Shown in pieces: positions 8,909 to 18,882 of a DNA stretch of 64,000 nt. The first letter of the stretch is position 1. Each line of letters starts with the position of its first letter. Under the pieces are notes generated by a model. That model was not told where the DNA came from. It did not search any database and saw nothing but the letters and a program-made list of their open reading frames with translations. The stretch spans positions 1,244,001 through 1,308,000 of the forward strand of contig NZ_OY782498.1 in assembly GCF_963677845.1 (NCBI RefSeq), in the 5' to 3' direction. This DNA comes from an uncultured Pseudodesulfovibrio sp. Lineage in GTDB: Bacteria > Desulfobacterota > Desulfovibrionia > Desulfovibrionales > Desulfovibrionaceae. The position numbers were made by a program, and so were the translations under genes.

Positions 8909-9949
8909 CTAGGAGCAAACTTTGAGCATACGCTCAAGAGCCAGTTTTGCTGGTTCCTTGATGGAGTCGCTCACAGTGACAGGCGTAGCGGTTTCAAGGT
9001 TATCAAGCGTGTGGGCCAGTTTTTCCACGGTTATTTTGGCCATGTCGTCGCATTGACTTGCAATGAGCGGCTTGATGGTCTTTTCGCCTTTGTACTGGTC
9101 TGCCAATCGGTTAACGAGGTTCACCTCGGTACCGATGTAAATAGTTGCTCCCAGAGGAGCCTCGGCAGCATATTTTATCAAGAAGGTGGTCGATCCGTTG
9201 CCATCGGAAGCGTGAACCAATGCCGGATCACATTCAGGGTGAACCACAATACGAGCTTCCGGTTCAGCGGTACGAATCGCCTCGATGGTGTCGAGTGAAA
9301 ATTCTTCATGAATTGGGCAGTATCCTGGCCAAATGATGAACTGCTTGTCGTCAGTCATGGATGGCGTGACATACAATTCAGGATCACCGTCGATGACATC
9401 GACCGGCAGAAGAATACGGTTTTCTTCGGAGATGCCGAGTGCATTGGCACTGTTGCGGGCCAGATGTTTGTCTGGAAGAAAGAGGACACCGTCACCTTGT
9501 TTTATGGCCCAGGAGAGCATGGTTTGAGCGTTGGCAGAGGTGCAGACTGAACCTCCATATTCTCCCACCACGGCTTTGACGGCTGCCGATGAGTTCACAT
9601 AGGTCAGTGGAGTAATTGTTCGACCCGTTTTTTGGAGGATATCAAGAACCTGTCTAACTCGTTTTCCTTCTGCCATGTCTGCCATGGGACAGGTCGCAGA
9701 GGTGTCCGGGATATGAATTTTTTGGTCTGGGCGACAAAGAATGGCAGCGGATTCAGCCATGAAAAACACACCACAAAACACGATGTGCTTTGCTTTCAGG
9801 TCGTTAATCTTTCGTGCTAACTCAAGAGAATCGCCACGAACGTCGGTGAAGGCAATAACTTCATCCGATTGATAATGATGACCGAGAATGGACAAGGAAT
9901 CGCCCATGGCCTCCTTAATCCTATCAATGGTGTCCTTGGGGTTTTCCAC
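8909..9949 (-). CDS. nadA: quinolinate synthase NadA
   Basis: 346 residues. It condenses iminoaspartate from NadB with dihydroxyacetone phosphate to quinolinate using an oxygen-labile [4Fe-4S] cluster. The three cluster cysteines are visible in GGSVCTSANAQ, PGYCPIHEEF and ASQCDDMAKI, the positions of the three conserved NadA cysteines. GTG start (codon at 9947-9949), 11 bases after the nadC stop. NadA and NadB are usually encoded together because iminoaspartate is unstable. Confidence 0.95.
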   Translation of the reverse strand: MENPKDTIDRIKEAMGDSLSILGHHYQSDEVIAFTDVRGDSLELARKINDLKAKHIVFCGVFFMAESAAILCRPDQKIHIPDTSATCPMADMAEGKRVRQVLDILQKTGRTITPLTYVNSSAAVKAVVGEYGGSVCTSANAQTMLSWAIKQGDGVLFLPDKHLARNSANALGISEENRILLPVDVIDGDPELYVTPSMTDDKQFIIWPGYCPIHEEFSLDTIEAIRTAEPEARIVVHPECDPALVHASDGNGSTTFLIKYAAEAPLGATIYIGTEVNLVNRLADQYKGEKTIKPLIASQCDDMAKITVEKLAHTLDNLETATPVTVSDSIKEPAKLALERMLKVCS

Positions 9950-9960
9950 AATGTTTCTCT

Positions 9961-10833
9961 TTATGGTAAAGGTATAAATTTCATACTGAAATCAGATGAT
10001 GGCGCTGAGTGCGTCAATTTGCCCACCGAGATGAAGTCCGGGCCAAGCTCTGCAACCTCTCTAATGTTGTTCAAAGAGATATTGCCACTGATTTCTGTCT
10101 CAATGTTATTCGGAATGATACCTAAAGCTGTTTTGGCTGTTTCTGCATCCATGTTGTCGAGCATGATGCGCTTTATGTCGCACTGACTTGCTTCTTCTAC
10201 TTCTTCAAGAGTGCGACATTCAACCTCGATTGGAGGGCAGGGTGAATGTACCGTGTGGAGCTGAGTCACTGCCTGTGAAATAGATCCGGCTCGATCAATG
10301 TGATTGTCTTTGAGCATGAGCATGTCAGACAATGTAAGGCGGTGGTTTTTTCCACCTCCGGCGAGTACAGCGTATTTTTCAGGGAATCGAAGACCCGGTA
10401 GCGTCTTTCGTGTGTCGAGAAGCTGGGTCTTGGTTCCCTTGAGAGCTTCGACGTAGTTCGCTGTCAGGTTGGCAATGCCGGAGAGATGACAGAGGAAATT
10501 CATGATGACTCTTTCTGCTTTGAGCAGTTGGAGCGCCGGCCCCTGAATTGCTGCCACCATGGTCCCTTCAGAAACGGTGTCGCCTTCATCCACATTGAGG
10601 TGGATTTGGCATTCTTCTCCACCGAATTCGAGGATCAGCGGTATCAAGGGCAGACCGGCAACAACGGTTTCCTGTTTTGCTACAATCATGGCTTGTGCCG
10701 TGTCGTTATCAGTGAACAAGCCCATGCTGGTCAAATCCGAGGCATCCTCAGCGAGGGCAATACGGATGGTCGCCAGCAGGAACATTTTGGCTTCGGCTTG
10801 AAAGAAATCTTCAAAAGTGTTGGTGGGCATCAT
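9961..10833 (-). CDS. nadC: nicotinate-nucleotide pyrophosphorylase NadC
   Basis: 290 residues from the ATG at 10833. Type II phosphoribosyltransferase converting quinolinate and PRPP to nicotinate mononucleotide. Family signatures LDTRKTLPGLR, GGGKNHR and VEVECRTLEE are all present. An in-frame start 11 codons further upstream (10866) is possible but would overlap the predicted -10 box at 10864-10869, so 10833 is preferred; GGATAAA precedes it. First gene of the nadC-nadA-nadB operon. Confidence 0.93.
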   Translation of the reverse strand: MMPTNTFEDFFQAEAKMFLLATIRIALAEDASDLTSMGLFTDNDTAQAMIVAKQETVVAGLPLIPLILEFGGEECQIHLNVDEGDTVSEGTMVAAIQGPALQLLKAERVIMNFLCHLSGIANLTANYVEALKGTKTQLLDTRKTLPGLRFPEKYAVLAGGGKNHRLTLSDMLMLKDNHIDRAGSISQAVTQLHTVHSPCPPIEVECRTLEEVEEASQCDIKRIMLDNMDAETAKTALGIIPNNIETEISGNISLNNIREVAELGPDFISVGKLTHSAPSSDFSMKFIPLP

Positions 10834-10863
10834 TTTATCCAATGTAAATAGGGTAGATGAACG

Positions 10864-10892
10864 CAATTAAGGCACGGATGTTGTTTCGTCAA
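10864..10892 (-). promoter_or_regulatory. putative sigma-70 promoter of nadCAB
   Basis: Minus strand: -35 TTGACG (10887-10892), 17-bp spacer, -10 TAATTG (10864-10869), about 30 bases before the nadC ATG at 10833. Confidence 0.55.
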
Positions 10893-10989
10893 GGGGAACG
10901 ACTGTTGATGAAATATTTCACAATTATATAAAGTGGGAAATGGCGTATTTCTTTGACCTTGAGGGTGAATTGGGCTAGGTCAAGTTCCC

Positions 10990-12321
10990 ATGAGTGTAGA
11001 CAAGAAAAACGAGACTTTGCTGGATGAAAATTTCGAAGGCTTAACCGCTGCTGAAATTGAAGCCCAGCATCCTGCGGATGCTGCCGATACCATTGAAGGT
11101 CTCGACATTTCCGATCAGGTGAAATTTATCAAGCAGCTTCCTGTCAAGGATGCTGCTGACTCCATTGCAGAAATGGATGACCTTGATCAACAGGCACTCA
11201 TTGTTAATCTAAACAAAGGGTTGGCAGCTCGTATTGTTGAACAGATGGCTCCTGATGATGCTACTGACCTTTTGGAAGGGTTGGAAGAGGATCAGCGTCG
11301 AGCTTTGTTGAACATGGTTGCGGCAGAAGACCGAGCCGAGCTTAATACTCTTTTGACTTTTGATCCGGATACGGCCGGTGGTGTAATGAACACCGAGGTG
11401 GTTATTCTTGATCAGGATTTGACTGCTGATGAGGCTATTGCCAAAATCCGAGAAGAAGTCGAAGACAAGGAAATTCCATACTACGCATATTTGACGGATA
11501 AGAAAGATCGTCTTGAAGGTGTTATTTCTTTGCGTGATTTACTGCTTGCCAAGCGGGGAGTCATTCTCAAGGAATTGGTCAAGACTCAGAATTTAATCAC
11601 CGTTGGATATAATATTGACAAAGAAGAGGTCGCGCACCTCATTGCCCACTATAATTTATTGGCTTTGCCTGTCGTCGATTTTGGCAATCGGCTTCTCGGC
11701 GTTGTCACCGTTGATGATGTCATTGATATTATTCATGAAGAAGCCAGTGAAGATATGCAGACCATGGTTGGTGCCGGTGCGGATGAAACCACGGATTCTC
11801 CAGTTGGTTTTTCTGTAAAGAAACGGCTTCCCTGGCTTATAATCAACGTTGTCAATTCGGCTATAGCTGCATATGTGATTCATCTTTTTGACGACACTAT
11901 TGGTGCCATGGCCATTCTGGCTGCGCTTATGCATATTGTTTCCAATCAGGCTGGTAATACCGGACAGCAGGCCTTGGCGGTTATGATTCGGCAATTGGCG
12001 ATGGAGAAGTTCGATCGTAAAAAAGCGTGGTTTGCTGTTCTCCGTGAACTTAGAATTGGCATTATCAATGGCGTGCTGATTGCCGCTCTTGTATTGGGTA
12101 TTATCGTAGCCTTTACAGGAGATTTTAAACTCGGGGCCTGTATGGGAATAGCTTTGATTTTTGATATGTTGATAGGAGCTTTTTCCGGTGCGGCCATTCC
12201 GTTGATTTTGAAGGAAATTGGACGTGATCCAGCTCAGGCATCCAGTATATTCTTGACCACGATCACTGATGCCGCTGGTTTTTGGAGCTTTTTGGCTCTG
12301 GCTGGTTTTATGTTGTTGTAG
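10990..12321 (+). CDS. mgtE: magnesium transporter MgtE
   Basis: 443 residues with the MgtE order: an acidic N-terminal superhelical domain (residues ~1-125, rich in HPADAADTIE/PDDATDLLE repeats), a tandem CBS-domain pair (~130-255), then a five-helix membrane domain (~280-443) with NQAGNTGQQ, the ion-pathway signature. It is a Mg2+-gated channel in the inner membrane whose cytosolic domains sense Mg2+. ATG start with a weak ribosome site; no M-box-like leader is apparent in the 123-base upstream gap. Confidence 0.94.
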   Translation: MSVDKKNETLLDENFEGLTAAEIEAQHPADAADTIEGLDISDQVKFIKQLPVKDAADSIAEMDDLDQQALIVNLNKGLAARIVEQMAPDDATDLLEGLEEDQRRALLNMVAAEDRAELNTLLTFDPDTAGGVMNTEVVILDQDLTADEAIAKIREEVEDKEIPYYAYLTDKKDRLEGVISLRDLLLAKRGVILKELVKTQNLITVGYNIDKEEVAHLIAHYNLLALPVVDFGNRLLGVVTVDDVIDIIHEEASEDMQTMVGAGADETTDSPVGFSVKKRLPWLIINVVNSAIAAYVIHLFDDTIGAMAILAALMHIVSNQAGNTGQQALAVMIRQLAMEKFDRKKAWFAVLRELRIGIINGVLIAALVLGIIVAFTGDFKLGACMGIALIFDMLIGAFSGAAIPLILKEIGRDPAQASSIFLTTITDAAGFWSFLALAGFMLL

Positions 12322-12341
12322 ACACGGAATACATACGAAAT

Positions 12342-12379
12342 AAAAAGCCCGCTTTCCTTTTGGAGAGCGGGCTTTTTTT
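12342..12379. terminator. bidirectional terminator between mgtE and cheZ
   Basis: An 8-9 bp GC-rich stem (AGCCCGCT / AGCGGGCT) flanked by A5 and T7, so it can serve both the rightward mgtE and the leftward cheZ transcript. Confidence 0.85.
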
Positions 12380-12398
12380 AGGCTTATGGAATATCGAT

Positions 12399-13136
12399 TT
12401 AATCGAGGCCGAGGGAAGCGAGCAGATCGTCTACATCTCCTTGGTTGGTACCTTCGGTCGGTCCCTGCAATTTTGAAGTTGCTTGGTTTTTTGCGGATTC
12501 GGATAAAGAGTCGATATCTTGTTCCGGTTCTTTTTCGCGTTGTTGGATCATTAGTCCTGTGGAAAGCATGACTTCGCGGACGATTTTTTCAATCTGTCTG
12601 ATGGAATTGATGATTTTTTTGATACGCTGTCCGGTCAAATCTTGAAAACTGAGAGAGACCATGATGTTTGACAGGTCCATGCCAAGAGTCTGGTTAATTT
12701 CTTCAAGTTTTTTGCGATTGGATTTAGTTACGCCGCCGGATTCAAAGCCCTTTACAATGGTGGCTACGGAGCCTTGAAGCTCTTGGAGTTTTTCAACGAT
12801 ATCGATTATTTCTACAGCGGCTTTTTCTGTAGACTGCATGACGGCATCAAGTTGGTCAGATGCTTCGGAAAAAAATTCTTCAGGATTAATATCGGTTTCG
12901 ATACTTTTGATTTCCTTACCACCGCGGGCAACTTTAACTTCTTGATAAATTTGTTTGAGGCCTTCTTGAAGGTCGTCATTGACTCTTCGGTAGAATTCCC
13001 CTTCAAGAAGAGCCTTGGAAAGGCTGGTGGCGATTTCTCGCTCAACAGAAGCTCTGATGGTATCTTTAAGGCTATCGACAAGTTGGTCGGTTACCTGTTC
13101 CATCATTTTTTTTACCAGAGCGTCATTGCTGGTCAT
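12399..13136 (-). CDS. cheZ: chemotaxis phosphatase CheZ
   Basis: 245 residues, mostly helical. It dephosphorylates CheY-P. The catalytic signature SFQDLTGQRIKKI places Asp166 and Gln170 where E. coli CheZ has Asp143/Gln147, and the extreme C-terminus DDLLASLGLD matches the CheY-tethering peptide. The chain is slightly longer than E. coli CheZ (214) owing to the N-terminal ~80 residues. It is the last gene of a leftward string that also holds a PilZ protein, linking the string to motility control. Confidence 0.9.
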   Translation of the reverse strand: MTSNDALVKKMMEQVTDQLVDSLKDTIRASVEREIATSLSKALLEGEFYRRVNDDLQEGLKQIYQEVKVARGGKEIKSIETDINPEEFFSEASDQLDAVMQSTEKAAVEIIDIVEKLQELQGSVATIVKGFESGGVTKSNRKKLEEINQTLGMDLSNIMVSLSFQDLTGQRIKKIINSIRQIEKIVREVMLSTGLMIQQREKEPEQDIDSLSESAKNQATSKLQGPTEGTNQGDVDDLLASLGLD

Positions 13137-13156
13137 ATATCAACTCCTGAGAGGGG

Positions 13157-13675
13157 TTACATTTTTGAGTTTCTGATTTGTTCGCGCTGTTGTTTGAAGA
13201 CGAATTGAACGATGGTTTCCATGTCTGAACCACGCATGTCAACAAATTCAAACCTGTAGAGTCCCGTGTCAGATTCCTTGTTTAGTATACGGCCTTTGGA
13301 GCCAGCCATCTGGACAGGCATTTGGCTGAGAACCAGAATTATTTCCAAGGGATCATCGGGCTTGAATTGTTGATTTGAACGAAATTTAACGCCTGCGCCT
13401 GATATTTCCATTATTTCAATATCAATGGAAAAGTCCGAGCGGACACTGTCTTTGCTGAGTATGCCGATGACCTGATCAAGTTTTCTGTCCATTTCGGTCA
13501 GAAATGCCGTTAATTCATCCGGGAGTTTGCTGTTTCTGAACAAAGCCTCGCGGGAGGCAGACTGATGCCCCGAATCGCCTGAGAACAGTTGTGGAGAGTC
13601 GATGGACTGCATGGGACGTGCATGGCCCTTCAGTCTAACTGGTATGCGTGAAAAGGATCGTTTTTCTTCGCTCAT
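13157..13675 (-). CDS. PilZ-domain protein
   Basis: 172 residues. The N-terminal RxxxR motif (RSFSR, residues 6-10) and the later ExSxxG (EISGAG) with a beta-barrel-like C-terminus fit PilZ, the c-di-GMP receptor domain. The usual Asp/Asn of the second motif is Glu here, so binding should be tested. About 60 residues between the two motifs form an inserted helical stretch. It lies 20 bases upstream of cheZ, so it probably adjusts motility in response to c-di-GMP. Confidence 0.75.
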   Translation of the reverse strand: MSEEKRSFSRIPVRLKGHARPMQSIDSPQLFSGDSGHQSASREALFRNSKLPDELTAFLTEMDRKLDQVIGILSKDSVRSDFSIDIEIMEISGAGVKFRSNQQFKPDDPLEIILVLSQMPVQMAGSKGRILNKESDTGLYRFEFVDMRGSDMETIVQFVFKQQREQIRNSKM

Positions 13676-13691
13676 GAGGCCCCCCGGATAG

Positions 13692-14135
13692 TTATTGTCT
13701 GGTGTTTTCGTCCAGATCGAGAGTCATGGCCTTGACCGGGCAGACCCTTGTACACATGCCACAAGCCGAACATTTTTCAACGTCAAAGATGATGGTCTTA
13801 TCGCTTTTTTCCAAGATTAAGGCATCGGTCGGGCACATGGCTGTACAGACACCGCAATGAATGCAGGATTCCTCGTTGCGAAAAATCTTGTGGGCAACAG
13901 GTGTGATGCGAACGCCGTTTTCTTTGAGATAGCCAATACCTTTATGGAAATCTTCTTCCATTCCAGATAATTCCAACGTCATTGTGCCTTCGTGTCGAGG
14001 GCTGATGTCCGCTTTGAGAATATTGAAACTCAAATCGAAATTGCGCAGAAGGTTGCAGACTACCGGACGACCGGAAACAGTCGGCGGAAAAGACAGGTAA
14101 ACGATTTTTCGGAAGCCTTTGATCATTTCTTTCAT
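13692..14135 (-). CDS. NIL-domain dicluster ferredoxin
   Basis: 147 residues: an N-terminal NIL (ACT-like) domain (residues ~1-75, the type found in methionine ABC ATPases) and two complete CxxCxxCxxxCP sets (CIHCGVCTAMCP, CSACGMCTRVCP) for two [4Fe-4S] clusters. This architecture is common in anaerobes and often linked to sulfur or homocysteine metabolism, but its role here is not shown by sequence. AGGA ribosome site 8 bases before the ATG. Genes on either side concern envelope and motility. Confidence 0.8.
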   Translation of the reverse strand: MKEMIKGFRKIVYLSFPPTVSGRPVVCNLLRNFDLSFNILKADISPRHEGTMTLELSGMEEDFHKGIGYLKENGVRITPVAHKIFRNEESCIHCGVCTAMCPTDALILEKSDKTIIFDVEKCSACGMCTRVCPVKAMTLDLDENTRQ

Positions 14136-14184
14136 TGATTTATCCTGAATGATGACTTTCGCACACCCCGAAGGATGACGGCAA

Positions 14185-15111
14185 TTATTTCATTTTACTC
14201 AAAGAGCGTTTGGCCTGTGTGGCTTCAACTGATTTGGGGAATTTCTTGATAATTTCTTCAAAGCGCATTTTTGCGAGCTCCGGTTTACTCAAATAATTCC
14301 AGGAATAACCGGATTTGAGAAGAGCTGACTTATACTTGGAACTCTTTTTGTATTTTTCGATAACATCTTCGAAAAGGATGACTGCTCGAGCATAATCTTT
14401 AAGTTTGAAATAGCATTGGCCTTGCCAGAATACAGCACTGGGAGTGTAGGGATGTTTTTTGAAGGTATCCGTGAATTCTGCCCAGTATGAGCGTGCTTTT
14501 TCGAATTTATTCTCTTTATACAGGGCATACGCCTTATCGTAGAGAGCTTTTGCCGGATCGGTGTCAGCAGGTGGTGTGACTTGGGCAGGAGGAGTGGTTC
14601 CTGTCTGGGGCGTTGACGTGACGGCTTCCGTTGTTTCTGGTGTGGCACCGTCTTGAGTCGTTGCTATTGGAGCCAGAGTAGCTGCGCGTTCCTCTCGAAC
14701 TTTAGGTAAATCAACCTGCAATTGGTTTTCCAGTGCAAATTCGATTTCAGCCAGCCGTTCGGCCAGGCCGTCCATGGTCGTTGCGGAGTCTGCTGCACCG
14801 ACTTGTCGGTCCATACGGATATTGACTTCATCCATTTCTCCACGAAGTTTGGCGAAATCTGCCCGCAGGGATTGAATTTCAGCCCACATATCGGCAGAAC
14901 GTTCCCTGATGGGAGAACTTGATTTTTCAATTTCGTTTTTAAGAAGCTGCTTGGATTCTTCCAGTTCAGATTCCAATTGCTTCATTCTGTTCAAATCTTG
15001 TTGCCGCTCTCCCTGTAACGTTTCCATGTCGGTTTTGCTGGCACAACCGATGAGTGAGAATAGGGATATGACCAACAGCAGTATAGTGAAATTCTTTGCG
15101 ATTTTTATCAT
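14185..15111 (-). CDS. CpoB/YbgF-like TPR lipoprotein
   Basis: 308 residues. Signal peptide with lipobox LIGC (lipidated Cys ~23), then a coiled coil (residues ~30-125), a Thr/Pro-rich linker (~140-185), and a C-terminal block of TPRs (~190-305) in the Tol-Pal/YbgF pattern (KALYDKAYALYKENKFEKA, YKSALLKSGYSW). CpoB coordinates peptidoglycan synthesis with outer-membrane constriction; here there is no tol-pal neighbour, so the assignment is by architecture. Its ATG overlaps the upstream gene's stop by 4 bases. Confidence 0.75.
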   Translation of the reverse strand: MIKIAKNFTILLLVISLFSLIGCASKTDMETLQGERQQDLNRMKQLESELEESKQLLKNEIEKSSSPIRERSADMWAEIQSLRADFAKLRGEMDEVNIRMDRQVGAADSATTMDGLAERLAEIEFALENQLQVDLPKVREERAATLAPIATTQDGATPETTEAVTSTPQTGTTPPAQVTPPADTDPAKALYDKAYALYKENKFEKARSYWAEFTDTFKKHPYTPSAVFWQGQCYFKLKDYARAVILFEDVIEKYKKSSKYKSALLKSGYSWNYLSKPELAKMRFEEIIKKFPKSVEATQAKRSLSKMK

Positions 15112-15335
15112 TTCATTAAGCTCCCTCTTTTTCTACCGAGGAAAAGATACGCCAGAGCGCCTAAAATGGGAATAAAAATGCATATCTGCATCCAGAGGGC
15201 CTTTTCGTTGGAGGACCCGAAGTTTCTTTTCCACACATCAAGTATGGTCCAGACGCTGAAGGAAAAGCAGATGAGAACGGAAATGGAAACAACGGCCCAT
15301 TGAGTCGTTGTCAGGGATGAAAAGTCCGCGAACAT
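15108..15335 (-). CDS. small PLDc_N-like membrane protein
   Basis: 75 residues with two membrane helices and the pattern W-x-ILDVWKR...W...IFIPILGALAYLFLGRK, which fits the phospholipase-D N-terminal (PLDc_N) membrane domain found alone in many bacteria. No catalytic domain is attached. It overlaps the following lipoprotein gene by 4 bases and so is translationally coupled to it. Confidence 0.7.
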   Translation of the reverse strand: MFADFSSLTTTQWAVVSISVLICFSFSVWTILDVWKRNFGSSNEKALWMQICIFIPILGALAYLFLGRKRGSLMK

Positions 15336-15362
15336 TATTATTTCTCCTTTGACGGCAGGGGA

Positions 15363-15848
15363 TTAATCCTGTTCCGAATTGCGCTGAAGAAGCATTGACA
15401 AAATGATGCAGCCTGCACCGACCGTGAGGGCACTGTCTGCAATGTTGAAGGCGGGCCAGTGATATGTCCCTACGTAAACGTCCAGAAAATCAATGACCGA
15501 ACCAAGCCAGATGCGATCGATGGCGTTGCCTATGGCTCCGCCAGCGATCATTCCCAAACCGGCAATCATCCATGTGTCTTTTTCTTTGGTCGACTTGAGC
15601 ATGTAGCCGATGGCAAAAACGGCAACGACCGATATTGCGATGAACATCGGTCGTTGCCAGTCAATATTTTCGTCATCCAAAAAGCCCCAAGCCGCGCCCT
15701 TGTTCAGGACGTGTACCAAGTTGAAAAAGCCCGGAATTACCTTGAAACCGGTCCACGGTTCAATGGCGTTGAGCACCCATAACTTGGTGATCTGATCAAG
15801 TGCGACTGTGGCCGCAGCCCATATGGTTGCCAGAGTATACCGGTTCAT
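15363..15848 (-). CDS. lspA: lipoprotein signal peptidase LspA
   Basis: 161 residues, four membrane helices. The two catalytic aspartates lie in GAIGNAIDRI (first) and FNIADSALTVGA (second), both conserved. It cleaves prolipoproteins after lipid modification, including the lipoprotein two genes downstream. It starts 7 bases after the ileS stop; the ileS-lspA pair is a widespread arrangement. Confidence 0.95.
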   Translation of the reverse strand: MNRYTLATIWAAATVALDQITKLWVLNAIEPWTGFKVIPGFFNLVHVLNKGAAWGFLDDENIDWQRPMFIAISVVAVFAIGYMLKSTKEKDTWMIAGLGMIAGGAIGNAIDRIWLGSVIDFLDVYVGTYHWPAFNIADSALTVGAGCIILSMLLQRNSEQD

Positions 15849-15855
15849 TCTGGCC

Positions 15856-18672
15856 TTAGGCGAGAGTTTTCAGGACAGCGGTACAACGAGGACATGCGTC
15901 CGGGTATGCTTCGTCTGTTCTCAAGTCTTCGCTGATACGCCAGCACCGCTCGCATTTTTCGCCGGTTGCAGCTTCGACGGAGACCTTGAGGTCTTCCATG
16001 TCTTCACCTTGGTAGGCATCAGCGGGTGCCTTGTCTGTATCATCCAATACCAATTTTGAAACGATGAAGAATTCACGCGGGTCGATGTCCTCGGAATCCA
16101 CAAGCGTACGGATTTCTTCAGTTGCATACAGTGTGACCTGTGCATCAAGAGATTTGCCGATGACGCGGTCTTTACGTTTGGGTTCGATGGCCTTGTTCAC
16201 TTCAGCGCGAACCTGAGCCAGTCTTTCCCAACGGGCACGTTCTGAATCATCCATGCCAGTGGCATCAGGAGTGAAGCGGAGAGCGAAAACCGTTTTGTCT
16301 TGCGGCAGTGCCTTTTTGATGGCTTCCGGCAGGTTTTGGAAGGCCTCTTCTGCTGTGAAGGAGAGGACTGGAGCCATATCCTGCAAAAGCATAAGCAAGG
16401 TTTGCCACAGTACGGTTTGAGCAGAGCGGCGTTTCAAACCATTTTCTTCTTCAACGTACAGACGGTCTTTGATGATATCCAGATAGAAAGCGGACAAGTC
16501 GACCACGCACAGGTTGTGCAGGGTGTGGTAAACTTTATGGAATTCGAAGTTTCTGTATGCTTCCTGAATTGTCTCGTGATGACGGGACACCATGTCCAGC
16601 GCGTAACGGTCAAGCGGCATCATGTCAGCTGCATCAACCTTGTTGGCGGGATCAAAGTCGTTCAGGTTGGACAGCAGATAACGGCAGGTGTTGCGGATAC
16701 GACGGTACGCGTCCACGAGTCTGTTCAGGGTTTCATCCGAGATGCGGATATCTTCCTGATAGTTGGAAGCTGAAACCCACATGCGCAGGATTTCTGCGCC
16801 GAATTTGTCGATGATTTCCTGCGGAGCGATGACGTTGCCGATGGATTTGGACATTTTGCGGCCCTCGGCATCGACTACGTAACCGTGAGTGAGGACGGTC
16901 TTGTAAGGTGGTACTTCGCGTGTGCCGACAGAGGCGAGCAAAGAGCTGTGGAACCAGCCACGGTGTTGGTCTGAACCTTCAAGGTACAGGTCAGCAGGGA
17001 AGCGTGTTTCATTGCGTTGTTCAACCACGGCAGCAAAGCTGGTGCCGGAGTCAAACCATACATCCAGAATGTCAGTCTCACGTTTCCAGTGATTTCCGCC
17101 GCATTTGGGGCAGGTCAGGCCTTCAGGAACGATTTCTTCCAGCGGAGCTTCGAACCAGTAATCACAACCAGTTTCATGCTGTGCGTATTTATCACAGATG
17201 TCGTAAACCCACTTGGCATCGAACCATGTTTCGTCGCAGTCTTCGCAGATCAATGCGGAGATGGGTACACCCCAGTTGCGCTGACGGGAGATACACCAGT
17301 CAGGTCTATTTTCAACCATATTGTAAATACGTTCTTCACCCCAGGATGGGACCCATTGAACATCGTTACGGATGGCGTCCAGCGCCTTTGTGCGCAGGTT
17401 GTTTTCATCCATGCCGACAAACCACTGGGTGGTTGCGCGGAAGATGACCGGCTCCTTGCAGCGCCAGCAATGGGGGTAGGAGTGAGTGATGTTCTCGGAA
17501 GCCATGAGATTGCCGACCTCAGTCAGTTTCTCGATAACCTTGGGGTTGGCGTCCCAGACATTCAGACCTGCAAAGTGTTCGACTTCCTGAAGGAACTCAC
17601 CTCGATCATTCATGGGGGAGTAGACTTCCAGCCCATTTTTGAGGCCGGTTTCAAAGTCTTCACGGCCATGTCCGGGGGCAGTATGAACACAACCTGTACC
17701 GGTTTCCAGCGTGACGTAGTCAGCAAGAACAACCGGAGAGGGGCGATCGTATATGGGATGCTTGGCTTGAAGTCCTTCCAATTCCGCGCCGCGAACGGTT
17801 TTCAGGATTTTGGGAGCTTCCCAACCAAACTTTTCAGTGCATTCTTCAAGCAATCCTTCGGCCAGAACATAGTAGTCGCCTCCAGCTTCAACCAAGACGT
17901 AATCGAAGTCGGGGTGCACGGCCACGCCCATGTTGTCGGGAATGGTCCATGGCGTCGTGGTCCAGATAAGGATGAACAATTTGTTAATGTCGATATCTGC
18001 GATCTTTGTGAAATTTGAGTCAGCCATGGGAAAGCGGACATATATAGAAGGGGATGTATGGTCCTCGTATTCCACTTCGGCTTCAGCCAGTGCTGTGCGG
18101 CAATCACAGCACCAATAGATGGGCTTCTTGCCCCGCACGACACCGTCACGCTCCATGAATCGACCCAGTTCACGGGCTGTGGCAGCTTCGTATTCTGGCT
18201 TCATGGTCATGTACGGATCGTCCCAAACGCCGAGTACGCCCAGACGCTTGAATTCTTTGCGTTGGGTGTCCAGCCATTTGGCGGCATAGGATCGACAGAT
18301 TTTGCGGATGGTCAGGGTGTCGAGTTCCTTTTTCTTTTTCTTGAGTTCCTGTTCAACCTTGTGCTCAATGGGCAGACCATGACAATCCCAACCGGGAACG
18401 TACTGAGCTTTTTGCCCTTGCATATTCCGGGATTTTACGACGATGTCCTTGAGGACTTTGTTCAGAGCAGTACCCATGTGGATGTGGCCGTTGGCGTAAG
18501 GCGGGCCATCATGCAGCACATACTCATTGTCTGCGTCACCAGCGGCAACCATAGCGTCGTATGATTTGTTCTGTTCCCAGAACTTGAGCATTTCAGGCTC
18601 GCGTTGCTTGAGGTTGGCCTTCATGGGAAATTTGGTCTTAGGCAGGAGCAGGGTGTTCTTATAGTCGCTCAT
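15856..18672 (-). CDS. ileS: isoleucyl-tRNA synthetase
   Basis: 938 residues, class Ia synthetase. HIGH motif variant HMGT ([11 protein letters not shown], residues ~68-78) and KMSKS (RKMSKSIGN, near residue 600) are intact, the CP1 editing domain lies between, and a C-terminal zinc finger is visible (CERCWR ... CPRC). Length matches bacterial IleS with the zinc domain. Strong ribosome site CTGGAGGAAAC. It heads a leftward run through lspA down to cheZ with gaps mostly under 60 bases. Confidence 0.97.
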   Translation of the reverse strand: MSDYKNTLLLPKTKFPMKANLKQREPEMLKFWEQNKSYDAMVAAGDADNEYVLHDGPPYANGHIHMGTALNKVLKDIVVKSRNMQGQKAQYVPGWDCHGLPIEHKVEQELKKKKKELDTLTIRKICRSYAAKWLDTQRKEFKRLGVLGVWDDPYMTMKPEYEAATARELGRFMERDGVVRGKKPIYWCCDCRTALAEAEVEYEDHTSPSIYVRFPMADSNFTKIADIDINKLFILIWTTTPWTIPDNMGVAVHPDFDYVLVEAGGDYYVLAEGLLEECTEKFGWEAPKILKTVRGAELEGLQAKHPIYDRPSPVVLADYVTLETGTGCVHTAPGHGREDFETGLKNGLEVYSPMNDRGEFLQEVEHFAGLNVWDANPKVIEKLTEVGNLMASENITHSYPHCWRCKEPVIFRATTQWFVGMDENNLRTKALDAIRNDVQWVPSWGEERIYNMVENRPDWCISRQRNWGVPISALICEDCDETWFDAKWVYDICDKYAQHETGCDYWFEAPLEEIVPEGLTCPKCGGNHWKRETDILDVWFDSGTSFAAVVEQRNETRFPADLYLEGSDQHRGWFHSSLLASVGTREVPPYKTVLTHGYVVDAEGRKMSKSIGNVIAPQEIIDKFGAEILRMWVSASNYQEDIRISDETLNRLVDAYRRIRNTCRYLLSNLNDFDPANKVDAADMMPLDRYALDMVSRHHETIQEAYRNFEFHKVYHTLHNLCVVDLSAFYLDIIKDRLYVEEENGLKRRSAQTVLWQTLLMLLQDMAPVLSFTAEEAFQNLPEAIKKALPQDKTVFALRFTPDATGMDDSERARWERLAQVRAEVNKAIEPKRKDRVIGKSLDAQVTLYATEEIRTLVDSEDIDPREFFIVSKLVLDDTDKAPADAYQGEDMEDLKVSVEAATGEKCERCWRISEDLRTDEAYPDACPRCTAVLKTLA

Positions 18673-18882
18673 GGGTTTCGTTTCCTCCAGGAACCGTATA
18701 TTTCTATAGATGAAAGTCTGTGTTTAAATGAGTCGGCGTAGATTGGTATAAGCCGGACCGTAAGTCAAGTGTTGCGCCTTTTTTGCGGTCAATTGCACAA
18801 TGTTTACATGGTCGCGGAAACATGTTTTGTGTTAAATAGACCAAAGCGATCTGAAATTATACTTTTAGAATTTGGAGAATAT

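Noticed and set aside
10867-10989. M-box or other Mg-sensing riboswitch before mgtE
   Set aside because: The 123-base gap contains no conserved paired core that I can recognise and also carries the nadC promoter.
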